A DNA stretch of 5,521 nucleotides from an uncultured bacterium (GTDB taxonomy: Bacteria > Bacteroidota > Bacteroidia > CAILMK01): contig CAILMK010000497.1 of the NCBI GenBank assembly GCA_903835275.1, positions 1 to 5,521 of the forward strand. The letters run 5' to 3'. A program made the position numbers and the translations under genes. The number at the start of each line of letters is the position of its first letter. The first letter of the stretch is position 1. Below, piece after piece: positions 1-5,223 of the stretch. The notes under the pieces are model-generated. The model saw nothing but the letters and a program-made list of their open reading frames with translations, searched no databases and was not told where the DNA came from.

Positions 1-1190
1 ATGAAAATGATTTCAGCAACGAAGCAATCCTGATAAAAGGAAGCCGAAAATTTGGATTTGAGCGCATCGCAAAAAGATTGCAAAACAAGGCGCATTCCAC
101 AGTGATGGAAATTAATCTGAATGCGCTTATACACAACCTGAATGTATACCGTTCTTATCTCAATCCGGGAGTGAAAGTAATGGCGATGGTAAAGGCTTCT
201 TCCTATGGAAGCGGCGCGCACGAAATTGCAAACACATTACAACATCACAAGGTGGATTATCTTGCAGTGGCCTATGCAGATGAAGGAGTTTATTTACGTC
301 AAAACGGATTACACTTACCAATCATGGTGATGAACCCTGAAGAATCAGCTTTTGAAAATATTTCAACACATCAACTGGAACCGGAAATATATTCTCTGAA
401 ATTATTTAAAGAATACGCTTCGTACGTAAAAAAACATTCGGGCAAAAATTATCCTATCCACTTGAAAATAGATTCAGGAATGCACCGTTTGGGATTTGAA
501 GAATTCCAGATGGATGAATTAATCTCATTATTGAAAAATAATCCTGCGCTGCAAGTACGTTCCATATTCACACATCTTGCATCTACCGATGTTCCGGAGC
601 ATGATAATTTCACAAAAGAACAAATTGCATCCTTTGAAAAAATGCAATTAAAAATTTCTGCTGCACTGAATTACCCTGTGCTTTTGCACGCGTTAAATTC
701 CGCAGGCATTACCCGTTTTCCGGAATCACAATTTGATATGGTGCGTCTTGGTATCGGAATGTATGGCATAGATCCACGAATGGAAATTGCTCAACAACTT
801 GAAGCTGTCAGTAGCTTAAAGACACATATTTCACAGGTCAAGAAAATTCCTGCCGGAGTTTCCGTAGGATATTCACGCAAAGGAATCGCACAAAAGGATT
901 CTGTGATCGGCACTATAGAAATTGGCTACGCTGACGGATTTCCGAGAATGCTCGGAAACGGAAAAGGAAAAGTTTTTGTAAATGGAAAAGAAGCACCTGT
1001 TATCGGAAGCGTGTGCATGGATATGTGCATGATTGACATTACAGGTATTGACGCTGCAGAAGGCGATGAAGTAATTATTTTCAATGAAGATTATCCTGTC
1101 CAAATCATGGCAGAAGCCATGGGAACAATTCCGTACGAAGTATTAACTTCTATTTCACAAAGAGTGAAAAGAGTTTATTACAAAGAGTGA
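1..1190 (+). CDS. alr: Bifunctional MurF-alanine racemase fusion, 3' part (Alr domain complete, MurF truncated by window edge)
   Basis: The frame is open from the first bases (first full codon at 3) to TGA at 1188-1190, giving 395 visible residues. The first 25 or so (ENDFSNEAILIKGSRKFGFE, then RIAKRL) match the extreme C-terminus of MurF, the ligase that adds D-Ala-D-Ala to the UDP-MurNAc-tripeptide. The rest is a complete PLP-dependent alanine racemase (L-Ala to D-Ala, cytoplasmic). Counting from the TTG at 78, the PLP lysine is K39 in MVKASSYGSG, the phosphate/carboxylate-side arginine motif is MHRLGF (R137), the catalytic tyrosine is Y265 in VGYSRKG, and the C-M-D substrate motif is C313-D315 in GSVCMDM. 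The fused form is typical of Bacteroidota and usually runs to about 800 residues, so over half of the protein lies upstream of the window. The TTG at 78 is an internal codon, not a start. Spacing to the next gene is 251 bp, with a terminator-like hairpin between. Assignment of the racemase is very secure; the MurF tail is recognised from a short stretch. Confidence 0.95.
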   Translation, partial: ENDFSNEAILIKGSRKFGFERIAKRLQNKAHSTVMEINLNALIHNLNVYRSYLNPGVKVMAMVKASSYGSGAHEIANTLQHHKVDYLAVAYADEGVYLRQNGLHLPIMVMNPEESAFENISTHQLEPEIYSLKLFKEYASYVKKHSGKNYPIHLKIDSGMHRLGFEEFQMDELISLLKNNPALQVRSIFTHLASTDVPEHDNFTKEQIASFEKMQLKISAALNYPVLLHALNSAGITRFPESQFDMVRLGIGMYGIDPRMEIAQQLEAVSSLKTHISQVKKIPAGVSVGYSRKGIAQKDSVIGTIEIGYADGFPRMLGNGKGKVFVNGKEAPVIGSVCMDMCMIDITGIDAAEGDEVIIFNEDYPVQIMAEAMGTIPYEVLTSISQRVKRVYYKE

Positions 1191-1192
1191 CG

Positions 1193-1237
1193 ACGATTGT
1201 GGATTTCGTTCGCCGCGGCGAATACGATTGCGGATTT
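1193..1237. repeat. 14-bp direct repeats flanking a 14-bp perfect palindrome
   Basis: ACGATTGTGGATTT (1193-1206) recurs as ACGATTGCGGATTT (1224-1237), 13 of 14 identical. Between them lies TTCGCCGCGGCGAA (1209-1222), which is its own reverse complement. The structure begins two bases after the murF-alr stop codon. It is GC-rich against an A/T-rich surround and could fold as a short cruciform or hairpin, although a perfect palindrome leaves no free loop. It resembles a REP-like intergenic element. No function can be assigned from sequence. Confidence 0.7.
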
Positions 1238-1276
1238 AAAACTCAAAGCCAGACAATTTACTATCATTACGCATAC

Positions 1277-1315
1277 AAACATGCCATATCTTAAAGATAT
1301 GGCATGTTTCCTTTT
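1277..1315 (+). terminator. Probable rho-independent terminator after murF-alr
   Basis: A perfect 14-bp inverted repeat (AAACATGCCATATC at 1277-1290, GATATGGCATGTTT at 1296-1309) encloses a 5-nt TTAAA loop. It is followed by a T-rich run with two C interruptions (TTTCCTTTT, 1307-1315). The stem is only moderately GC-rich and the T tract is imperfect. The A-rich left flank means it could also work for transcripts on the other strand. Its position 86 bp after the stop codon fits the end of the cell-wall transcript. Confidence 0.7.
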
Positions 1316-1317
1316 AA

Positions 1318-1336
1318 GTCTTCCGACTTGGAAGAC
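1318..1336. repeat. Short perfect hairpin (7-bp stem) beside the terminator
   Basis: GTCTTCC (1318-1324) and GGAAGAC (1330-1336) are perfectly complementary around a GACTT loop. No T tract follows. The same GGAAG/CTTCC vocabulary reappears in the hairpins between the two DUF1573 genes, hinting at a repeated intergenic element, but this is an observation within one window only. Confidence 0.5.
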
Positions 1337-1384
1337 CTGGAAGAGCAGCACCAATCAACTTTCCACCTAAAGAACTTTTTATTT

Positions 1385-1400
1385 GTCCGCCGTGGCAGAC
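1385..1400. repeat. Small imperfect GC-rich palindrome
   Basis: GTCCGCCGTGGCAGAC reads as two 7-bp arms (GTCCGCC, GGCAGAC) with one mismatch and almost no loop. Like the palindrome at 1209-1222 it is built around a CGCCG core. It is probably another small intergenic palindrome; function unknown. Confidence 0.35.
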
Positions 1401-1421
1401 GTAATTCGTAATTTGTAATTT
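1401..1421. repeat. Heptanucleotide tandem repeat, three units
   Basis: Three consecutive 7-bp units, GTAATTC, GTAATTT and GTAATTT, end 8 bp before the -7 box of rsmI. Heptamers of this kind can change copy number by slippage. Here the array would lie in or next to the upstream promoter region, so copy number could alter spacing to the -7 box. Whether it varies cannot be seen from one sequence. Confidence 0.65.
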
Positions 1422-1429
1422 TTCCTGTT

Positions 1430-1437
1430 TACCTTTG
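1430..1437 (+). promoter_or_regulatory. Candidate Bacteroidota -7 promoter box of rsmI
   Basis: TACCTTTG matches the Bacteroidota primary sigma factor -7 consensus TAnnTTTG exactly. The usual partner is a TTTG-like -33 box about 19-21 bp upstream. The nearest TTTG (1412-1415, inside the heptamer repeat) is only 14 bp away, so the -33 element is weak or missing. The rsmI ATG lies just 4 bp after the box, so initiation at the normal distance would give a leaderless or nearly leaderless mRNA. Confidence 0.55.
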
Positions 1438-1441
1438 CATT

Positions 1442-2107
1442 ATGCTCATCATAGTACCCACCCCAATCGGAAACATGGAAGACATCACTCTTCGTGCTTT
1501 AAGCGCATTGAAGGAAGCTGATCTTATCCTTGCCGAAGACACCAGGGTAAGCAGGAAACTGCTGGCGCATTATGATATCCATACACCCCTGCGCGCCTTC
1601 CACATGCATAATGAACATGCAGTGGCAAAACAAATAGCTGAAGAGCTGCAGGGCGGCAAAAAATATTGCCTTGTATCCGACGCAGGTACTCCGGGTATAT
1701 CCGATCCGGCATATCTTTTGGTAAAAAACTGCCTGGAGCTTGGAGTAAGCGTAGAATGCCTTCCCGGCGCCACCGCTTTCGTTCCCGCCTTGGTGAAATC
1801 AGGCTTACCTTCGGACAAATTTGTGTTTGAAGGTTTCCTTCCCCACAAAAAAGGGCGCAGTACGCGTTTGAAATTCCTAAGTGAAGAAGAGCGCACCATG
1901 ATATTTTACGAATCGGTGCACAGAATACAGAAAACACTGGAACAATTTTGCGAAACTTTCGGCGTTGATAGAAGGGCTTCCGTTTCCCGTGAACTCACAA
2001 AAATATTTGAAGAAACCATCAACGGAACCTTGCAGGAAATCGTGGAACATTTTAAAACCGGAACTATAAAAGGAGAATTTGTCATTGTTGTTGAAGGGAA
2101 AAAATAG
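1442..2107 (+). CDS. rsmI: 16S rRNA (cytidine(1402)-2'-O)-methyltransferase RsmI
   Basis: The 221-residue protein is a full-length SAM-dependent methyltransferase of the RsmI family (tetrapyrrole-methylase fold), which 2'-O-methylates C1402 of 16S rRNA in the ribosomal decoding centre. Diagnostic motifs are VPTPIGNMEDITLRAL (5-20), LAEDTRVSRKLL (30-41), SDAGTPGISDP (79-89) and LPGATAFVPAL (107-117, SAM-pocket side), followed by FEGFLPHKKG, FYESVHRI and SRELTKIFEE in the C-terminal half. It is shorter than the E. coli enzyme (286 aa) because it ends soon after GEFVIVVEGK, lacking the small extra C-terminal domain; I believe this is common in this phylum. The ATG at 1442 starts the conserved N-terminus almost immediately and sits just after a TAnnTTTG box, with no Shine-Dalgarno sequence. 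The next gene, lnt, begins within the last 30 bases or 13 bp downstream, so the two are probably co-transcribed. Confidence 0.95.
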   Translation: MLIIVPTPIGNMEDITLRALSALKEADLILAEDTRVSRKLLAHYDIHTPLRAFHMHNEHAVAKQIAEELQGGKKYCLVSDAGTPGISDPAYLLVKNCLELGVSVECLPGATAFVPALVKSGLPSDKFVFEGFLPHKKGRSTRLKFLSEEERTMIFYESVHRIQKTLEQFCETFGVDRRASVSRELTKIFEETINGTLQEIVEHFKTGTIKGEFVIVVEGKK

Positions 2108-2120
2108 CGTACTAACCTAC

Positions 2121-3689
2121 ATGGGTTTGGTGATACTTAGTGCAGGAATACTGTACCTTGCATGGCCTCCTTTGCATTTGAACTTCCTTGTATTCCTCGG
2201 ATTTATTCCCTTGCTGATGATGGAGGATGGACTTACCCGGCATTATCCAAAGTCCGGATTCCGAGTGTTTACCGTTGCCTTCTTTACATTTCTACTTTGG
2301 AATATTTTCACCACCTGGTGGATCTGGTACGCTTCCGCAGGCGGTGCCGTACTGGCTATTCTGTGCAATGCCCTGCTTATGTCCATCCCTGTGATGTGTT
2401 ATCACAAAGTCAAGAAAAGACTTGCCAGAACGTACGCATATATTGCACTTGCCGTTTTCTGGATGGGTTTTGAATATTTTCACCTGAATTGGGAAGGCAA
2501 TTGGCCCTGGCTCAACCTTGGCAATTGCTGGGCAGGTACGCCTGACTGGGTACAATGGTATGAATATACAGGAACATTTGGTGGCTCTTTATGGATATGG
2601 ATAGTGAATATCCTTATCTATGACCTGATCAGGAACTTCAATACCGAAAAAACACGCAGCTATTACAAAATTGTTTCAATAACACTTTTGATAGGATTGC
2701 CGATAGTGATTTCCTACGCTATCAAGCCTACCAAATTTACAAGCATGAGTAAAAATGTAGTTGCGGTCCAACCAAACATAGATCCGTATGCAAAGTTTTC
2801 GGGAAGCTTTGAAGAACAGATCCAATCCCTGATACGCATCAGCGAAAAGGAAATTGATTCCAATACCTGCCTTGTTGTCTGGCCGGAAACTGCCATTTCT
2901 CAGGAAATCAACGAAAAAAATATTACTCAATATATTTCAATTCTTGAAGTACATAATTTCCTGAAAAGGCATCCAAAAGTAAAACTCATCAGCGGGCTAA
3001 ATTCATACGCTGAATACACTGAGGAAAATAAAACTATCAGCGCGCATAAAGCCCCTCAAAAAGATATTTGGTACGATGTATTCAATGCAGGTATACTTAT
3101 GGATACCGGATATCATTTTGAGGTATATCATAAAAGCCGACTCGTTCCCGGAGTGGAAGGCATTCCTTTTGAGCACGCATTCAGCTTTCTTGGGAAATTA
3201 GCCATAAACATGGGCGGCGGCGGTGGCAGTCTTGGTACACAGGCAGAACCTTCAGTCTTCAAGGTAACTGACAAAATTACAGCCGCTCCGGTTATCTGTT
3301 ATGAGTCCATTTTTGGGGAATATATCTCAGAATATGTCCGCAAAGGGGCGAATGTCATCACCATTTTCACAAATGACGGCTGGTGGGGCAATACAGATGG
3401 CTATAAGCAACATGCTATGTATGCACAATTGCATGCCATTGAGGAACGAATGCTTATTGTTCGTGCCGCAAATACGGGAACTTCCTGCTTTATCCTTCCA
3501 AATGGGGAAATGACCAAAGCCACGACATGGTGGCAGGAAGCGGTGATAAAAAATGGCATTATCACCAATGATAAACCCACTTTTTACGGGCTTCATGGCG
3601 ACCTGATTGGCAAAATAAGCCTTTGGGTGGGGCTTGTCTATTTTTGTTTCTTTCTAACGATCAGGGCTATAGCAAGGTTTTTTCGATGA
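2121..3689 (+). CDS. lnt: Apolipoprotein N-acyltransferase Lnt
   Basis: This inner-membrane enzyme transfers an acyl chain from phospholipid to the N-terminal cysteine of apolipoproteins, the last step of lipoprotein maturation. From the ATG at 2121 it is 522 residues. About six or seven hydrophobic segments occupy roughly residues 1-210, a periplasmic nitrilase-type domain follows, and there is a final membrane helix near the C-terminus (ISLWVGLVYFCFFLTIRAI). The catalytic triad is visible: Glu256 in VVWPETAIS, Lys338 in YHKSRLVPG and Cys393 in PVICYESIF; FTNDGWWG and RAANTGTS are also family motifs. The start is uncertain. In-frame TTG codons at 2079, 2085, 2088 and 2091 lie inside the end of rsmI, and AGGAG at 2071-2075 could serve them. 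An upstream start would add a basic segment (KGKNS) before the first helix, as expected from the positive-inside rule. I list the first ATG as the conservative choice. Confidence 0.93.
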   Translation: MGLVILSAGILYLAWPPLHLNFLVFLGFIPLLMMEDGLTRHYPKSGFRVFTVAFFTFLLWNIFTTWWIWYASAGGAVLAILCNALLMSIPVMCYHKVKKRLARTYAYIALAVFWMGFEYFHLNWEGNWPWLNLGNCWAGTPDWVQWYEYTGTFGGSLWIWIVNILIYDLIRNFNTEKTRSYYKIVSITLLIGLPIVISYAIKPTKFTSMSKNVVAVQPNIDPYAKFSGSFEEQIQSLIRISEKEIDSNTCLVVWPETAISQEINEKNITQYISILEVHNFLKRHPKVKLISGLNSYAEYTEENKTISAHKAPQKDIWYDVFNAGILMDTGYHFEVYHKSRLVPGVEGIPFEHAFSFLGKLAINMGGGGGSLGTQAEPSVFKVTDKITAAPVICYESIFGEYISEYVRKGANVITIFTNDGWWGNTDGYKQHAMYAQLHAIEERMLIVRAANTGTSCFILPNGEMTKATTWWQEAVIKNGIITNDKPTFYGLHGDLIGKISLWVGLVYFCFFLTIRAIARFFR

Positions 3690-3746
3690 AAATAGAAGTA
3701 TTTCAAAAAATAAGTTATAAATTCGCATTCAAATGAACTTTGGCAG

Positions 3747-3754
3747 GACATTTG
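3747..3754 (+). promoter_or_regulatory. Weak candidate -7 box upstream of the first DUF1573 gene
   Basis: GACATTTG matches TAnnTTTG at five of the six fixed positions (the first T is G). It lies in the 110-bp gap after lnt (3690-3799), which otherwise holds only A/T-rich sequence and no clear terminator. No good -33 TTTG lies at the expected distance. If used, it would leave an A-rich leader of about 40 nt before the ATG at 3800. Offered as the best candidate only. Confidence 0.25.
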
Positions 3755-3799
3755 TAAAACACTAAACATAACAACAATTTAAATTTTACGCAAACACTT

Positions 3800-4273
3800 A
3801 TGAAAAAGTTACTCATCGTTGCCGCTTTAGCTTTTGCCGGCATATCAACATCAGCTTTCGCTCAGGACAAAAAAGCCGACAAACCTGCTGGCGAACCCGC
3901 TATCCAGTTTATTGAAACTACTCATGACTTCGGACAAGTAGAAGAAGGGCCTGATTATACTCACGCCTTCAAATTCAAAAACACTGGTACTACTGACTTG
4001 ATCATCAACAATGTAAATACCCCATGCGGTTGTACTTCTCCAGGTTGGAGCAAAGAACCGGTTAAGCCTGGTAAAACAGGTGAAATCACTGCTACTTTCC
4101 ACTCTGCAGGTCGTTTAGGACAATTTACCAAGACCCTTAGTATCCAAACTAACATGGGCGATGGCAAAGACCAGTTCGTAACTATCCGTGGTGAAGTGAA
4201 GGAAAAAGGTTCCATGCCTGCTAAAGCCGGCGATGCAAAACCTGCTACCGACGCGAAGGCAAAAAAGCAATAA
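3800..4273 (+). CDS. Secreted DUF1573 domain protein (first of a tandem pair)
   Basis: 157 residues. Residues 1-21 form a clear Sec signal peptide (MKK, hydrophobic core, AFA) with signal peptidase I cleavage before Q22, so the protein is exported to the periplasm or beyond. Residues about 35-132 form one DUF1573 domain, a predicted Ig-like beta-sandwich. Its marks are HDFGQVEEG (42-50), FKFKNTG, the CGCT motif (C76, C78), WSKEPVKPG, and a closing stretch ending IRGEV. The tail (about 135-157) is low-complexity and rich in Ala and Lys. DUF1573 proteins are abundant in Bacteroidota but have no established biochemical role; a structural or binding function is only inference. Codon use looks biased (ACT for Thr, TTC for Phe, CGT for both arginines, GGT and ATC frequent), suggesting strong expression. 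No Shine-Dalgarno sequence precedes the ATG; the leader is A-rich. A related gene follows 108 bp downstream. Confidence 0.92.
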   Translation: MKKLLIVAALAFAGISTSAFAQDKKADKPAGEPAIQFIETTHDFGQVEEGPDYTHAFKFKNTGTTDLIINNVNTPCGCTSPGWSKEPVKPGKTGEITATFHSAGRLGQFTKTLSIQTNMGDGKDQFVTIRGEVKEKGSMPAKAGDAKPATDAKAKKQ

Positions 4274-4275
4274 AA

Positions 4276-4283
4276 TAGCTTTG
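4276..4283 (+). promoter_or_regulatory. Possible -7 box between the DUF1573 genes
   Basis: TAGCTTTG is an exact TAnnTTTG match lying three bases after the first DUF1573 stop codon. No -33 TTTG is visible upstream, where the sequence is the A-rich end of the preceding gene. If active, the transcript would start close to 4290 and would carry the 4293-4312 hairpin at its very 5' end. A chance match is quite possible. Confidence 0.25.
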
Positions 4284-4292
4284 CCATTGGCA

Positions 4293-4312
4293 GGAAGTCA
4301 TCTCTGACTTCC
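4293..4312. repeat. Perfect 8-bp stem-loop between the DUF1573 genes
   Basis: GGAAGTCA (4293-4300) and TGACTTCC (4305-4312) pair perfectly around a 4-nt TCTC loop. No T tract follows, so this does not look like a standard terminator. It may shield an mRNA end or be part of a dispersed palindromic element. Confidence 0.6.
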
Positions 4313-4329
4313 ATTTCGAAGAAATAATT

Positions 4330-4364
4330 CAAGACCTTCCGCGGTGAGAATCCGGAAGGTCTTG
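4330..4364. repeat. Perfect 12-bp stem-loop just upstream of the second DUF1573 gene
   Basis: CAAGACCTTCCG (4330-4341) and CGGAAGGTCTTG (4353-4364) are exact reverse complements around an 11-nt loop. The stem is stable but is followed by TAAATAAT, not a T run, and ends 17 bp before the ATG at 4382. Possible roles are attenuation, an mRNA-stability stem setting relative levels of the two DUF1573 products, or a REP-like repeat. Sequence alone does not decide. Confidence 0.65.
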
Positions 4365-4381
4365 TAAATAATATCAAGCTT

Positions 4382-4867
4382 ATGAAAACACTAAAATTGA
4401 TTCTTGCCCTGGTAATTGCCACATGTTTCACCATGCAGGCACAAACCAAAAAGCCGGCACCTGCCGCCCAGGAAAGTACTTCCGGTAAAGGTGTCAAGAA
4501 AGACGGTCCATCTATTTCCTTTGAAAAGGATGAGTATGATTTCGGTAAAATTGAAAAGGGTAATATTGCCAAGTACCAGTTCAAGTTTACAAACACGGGT
4601 AAAGCACCCCTTGTCATTTCCAATGTGCGCCCATCCTGTGGATGTACTACGCCAAGCTGGAGCAAGGAACCTGTAGCACCGGGAGGGACCGGCTATATTG
4701 AGGCAGCATATAACTCCAATTCAGGTCATGGAACATTCACCAAGTCCATAACTGTGACTACGAATATCCCCGACCAAAGCAAGGTGCTTTATATAAAGGG
4801 TGAAGTGATCACTCCACTTTCAGAGGATCCAGCCAGGCAAACACCTGTCAGGTTACCGAATAATTAA
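4382..4867 (+). CDS. Secreted DUF1573 domain protein (second of a tandem pair)
   Basis: 161 residues, paralogous to the upstream gene: about 40 identical positions in roughly 90 aligned by eye across the domain. Residues 1-20 are a signal peptide, most simply cut before Q21 (MQA|Q). Cys15 follows I-A-T and gives only a poor lipobox, so lipoprotein status is unlikely but not excluded. A Lys/Ala/Ser-rich linker (22-43) precedes one DUF1573 domain at about 45-143: YDFGKIEKG, FKFTNTG, SCGCT (C86, C88), WSKEPVAPGGTG, then a final strand ending IKGEV. It differs from its neighbour in having the charged linker at the N-terminal side of the domain instead of the C-terminal side, and in less biased codon use. 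Location is periplasmic or exported; function is unknown. A strong terminator 36 bp downstream closes the unit. Confidence 0.92.
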   Translation: MKTLKLILALVIATCFTMQAQTKKPAPAAQESTSGKGVKKDGPSISFEKDEYDFGKIEKGNIAKYQFKFTNTGKAPLVISNVRPSCGCTTPSWSKEPVAPGGTGYIEAAYNSNSGHGTFTKSITVTTNIPDQSKVLYIKGEVITPLSEDPARQTPVRLPNN

Positions 4868-4903
4868 AAATTGATGGCGTGAAAGCGCTATAAAGTTATA
4901 TTG

Positions 4904-4931
4904 AAAAGGTATCCTATGGATGCCTTTTTTT
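4904..4931 (+). terminator. Rho-independent terminator after the DUF1573 pair
   Basis: AAAAGGTATCC (4904-4914) pairs with GGATGCCTTTT (4918-4928) as an 11-bp stem with one G-T wobble and a 3-nt TAT loop. It is followed by a run of seven T in total (4925-4931). It lies between convergent genes. The four A on the left give a shorter T run on the opposite strand, so it may also stop transcription of the RCC1-type gene from the right, more weakly. Confidence 0.85.
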
Positions 4932-4944
4932 ATTGGTCGGAATC

Positions 4945-4980
4945 ACTGATTAAACGGATTGAAAGATTTCACGGATTTTT
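4945..4980. repeat. Degenerate short tandem repeat between convergent genes
   Basis: The segment reads as four imperfect 8-9-bp units: ACTGATTAA, ACGGATTGA, AAGATTTC and ACGGATTTT. The exact word ACGGATT occurs at 4954-4960 and 4971-4977. The array ends five bases before the stop codon of the minus-strand gene. No function is apparent. Confidence 0.45.
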
Positions 4981-4984
4981 CAAA

Positions 4985-5223
4985 TTATAACTTGACAAGT
5001 TTGGTTACAGAAACACCATTTTCCGATTTTACCTTGAGCAAATAAATACCCTTCGGATAGCTTGCCATATCAATGTTGAATATTATTCCATTAATATCAT
5101 TTTCACTGTATAAAACCTGTCCGTTTACATTTATGACTGTAACTTGTGAATTATTAAATTCACCATTTTCAAGCTGAACATTTACAATGCAATGCTGCTT
5201 GCAGGATTTGGGTACACTTTTAA
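4985..5223 (-). other. T9SS type A C-terminal sorting domain, split over two frames
   Basis: Joining LKVYPNPASSI with the downstream 66 residues gives about 77 residues, the usual length for this domain. It shows the expected order: YPNP opening, alternating beta strands (VNVQL, QVTVINVNGQVLY), SYPKGIYLLKV, and a closing TKLVKL. In intact proteins this domain is recognised by the type IX outer-membrane translocon and removed on export to the cell surface or medium. Confidence 0.85.
5185..5195 (-). repeat. 5-bp tandem duplication at the frameshift
   Basis: On the minus strand GCATT occurs twice in direct succession (GCATTGCATTG). Removing one copy restores the reading frame and turns the junction into PNPASSIVNVQL, with the strand spacing normal for this domain. 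A single missing A (giving IAIVNV) would restore the frame too, but fits the domain alignment less neatly. Confidence 0.65.

Noticed and set aside
78..1190. Stand-alone alanine racemase starting at TTG 78
   Set aside because: The frame is open upstream and encodes a MurF C-terminus; the TTG is an internal leucine codon.
1191..1441. Structured RNA gene, tRNA or CRISPR in the intergenic patch
   Set aside because: The repeats are too few and differ from each other, there are no regular spacers, and no tRNA cloverleaf or known riboswitch core is visible.
1524..1937. Minus-strand open frame inside rsmI
   Set aside because: Antisense to strongly conserved RsmI motifs, with no recognisable domain.
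3739..3754. TTTG (3739-3742) with the -7-like box at 3747 as a complete promoter
   Set aside because: The spacing is only 4 bp, far from the roughly 20 bp needed between -33 and -7 elements.
4382..4441. Lipoprotein signal (Cys15) in the second DUF1573 protein
   Set aside because: The residues before Cys (I-A-T) fit a lipobox poorly, and a signal peptidase I site before Q21 is a better explanation.
3961..4665. Minus-strand open frame of 234 codons overlapping both DUF1573 genes
   Set aside because: It runs antisense across two well-supported secreted protein genes and resembles no family I know; it is a shadow frame.
4875..4888. Small GCG/CGC inverted repeat after the second DUF1573 gene
   Set aside because: A 3-bp stem is too short to mean anything; the real terminator is at 4904-4931.
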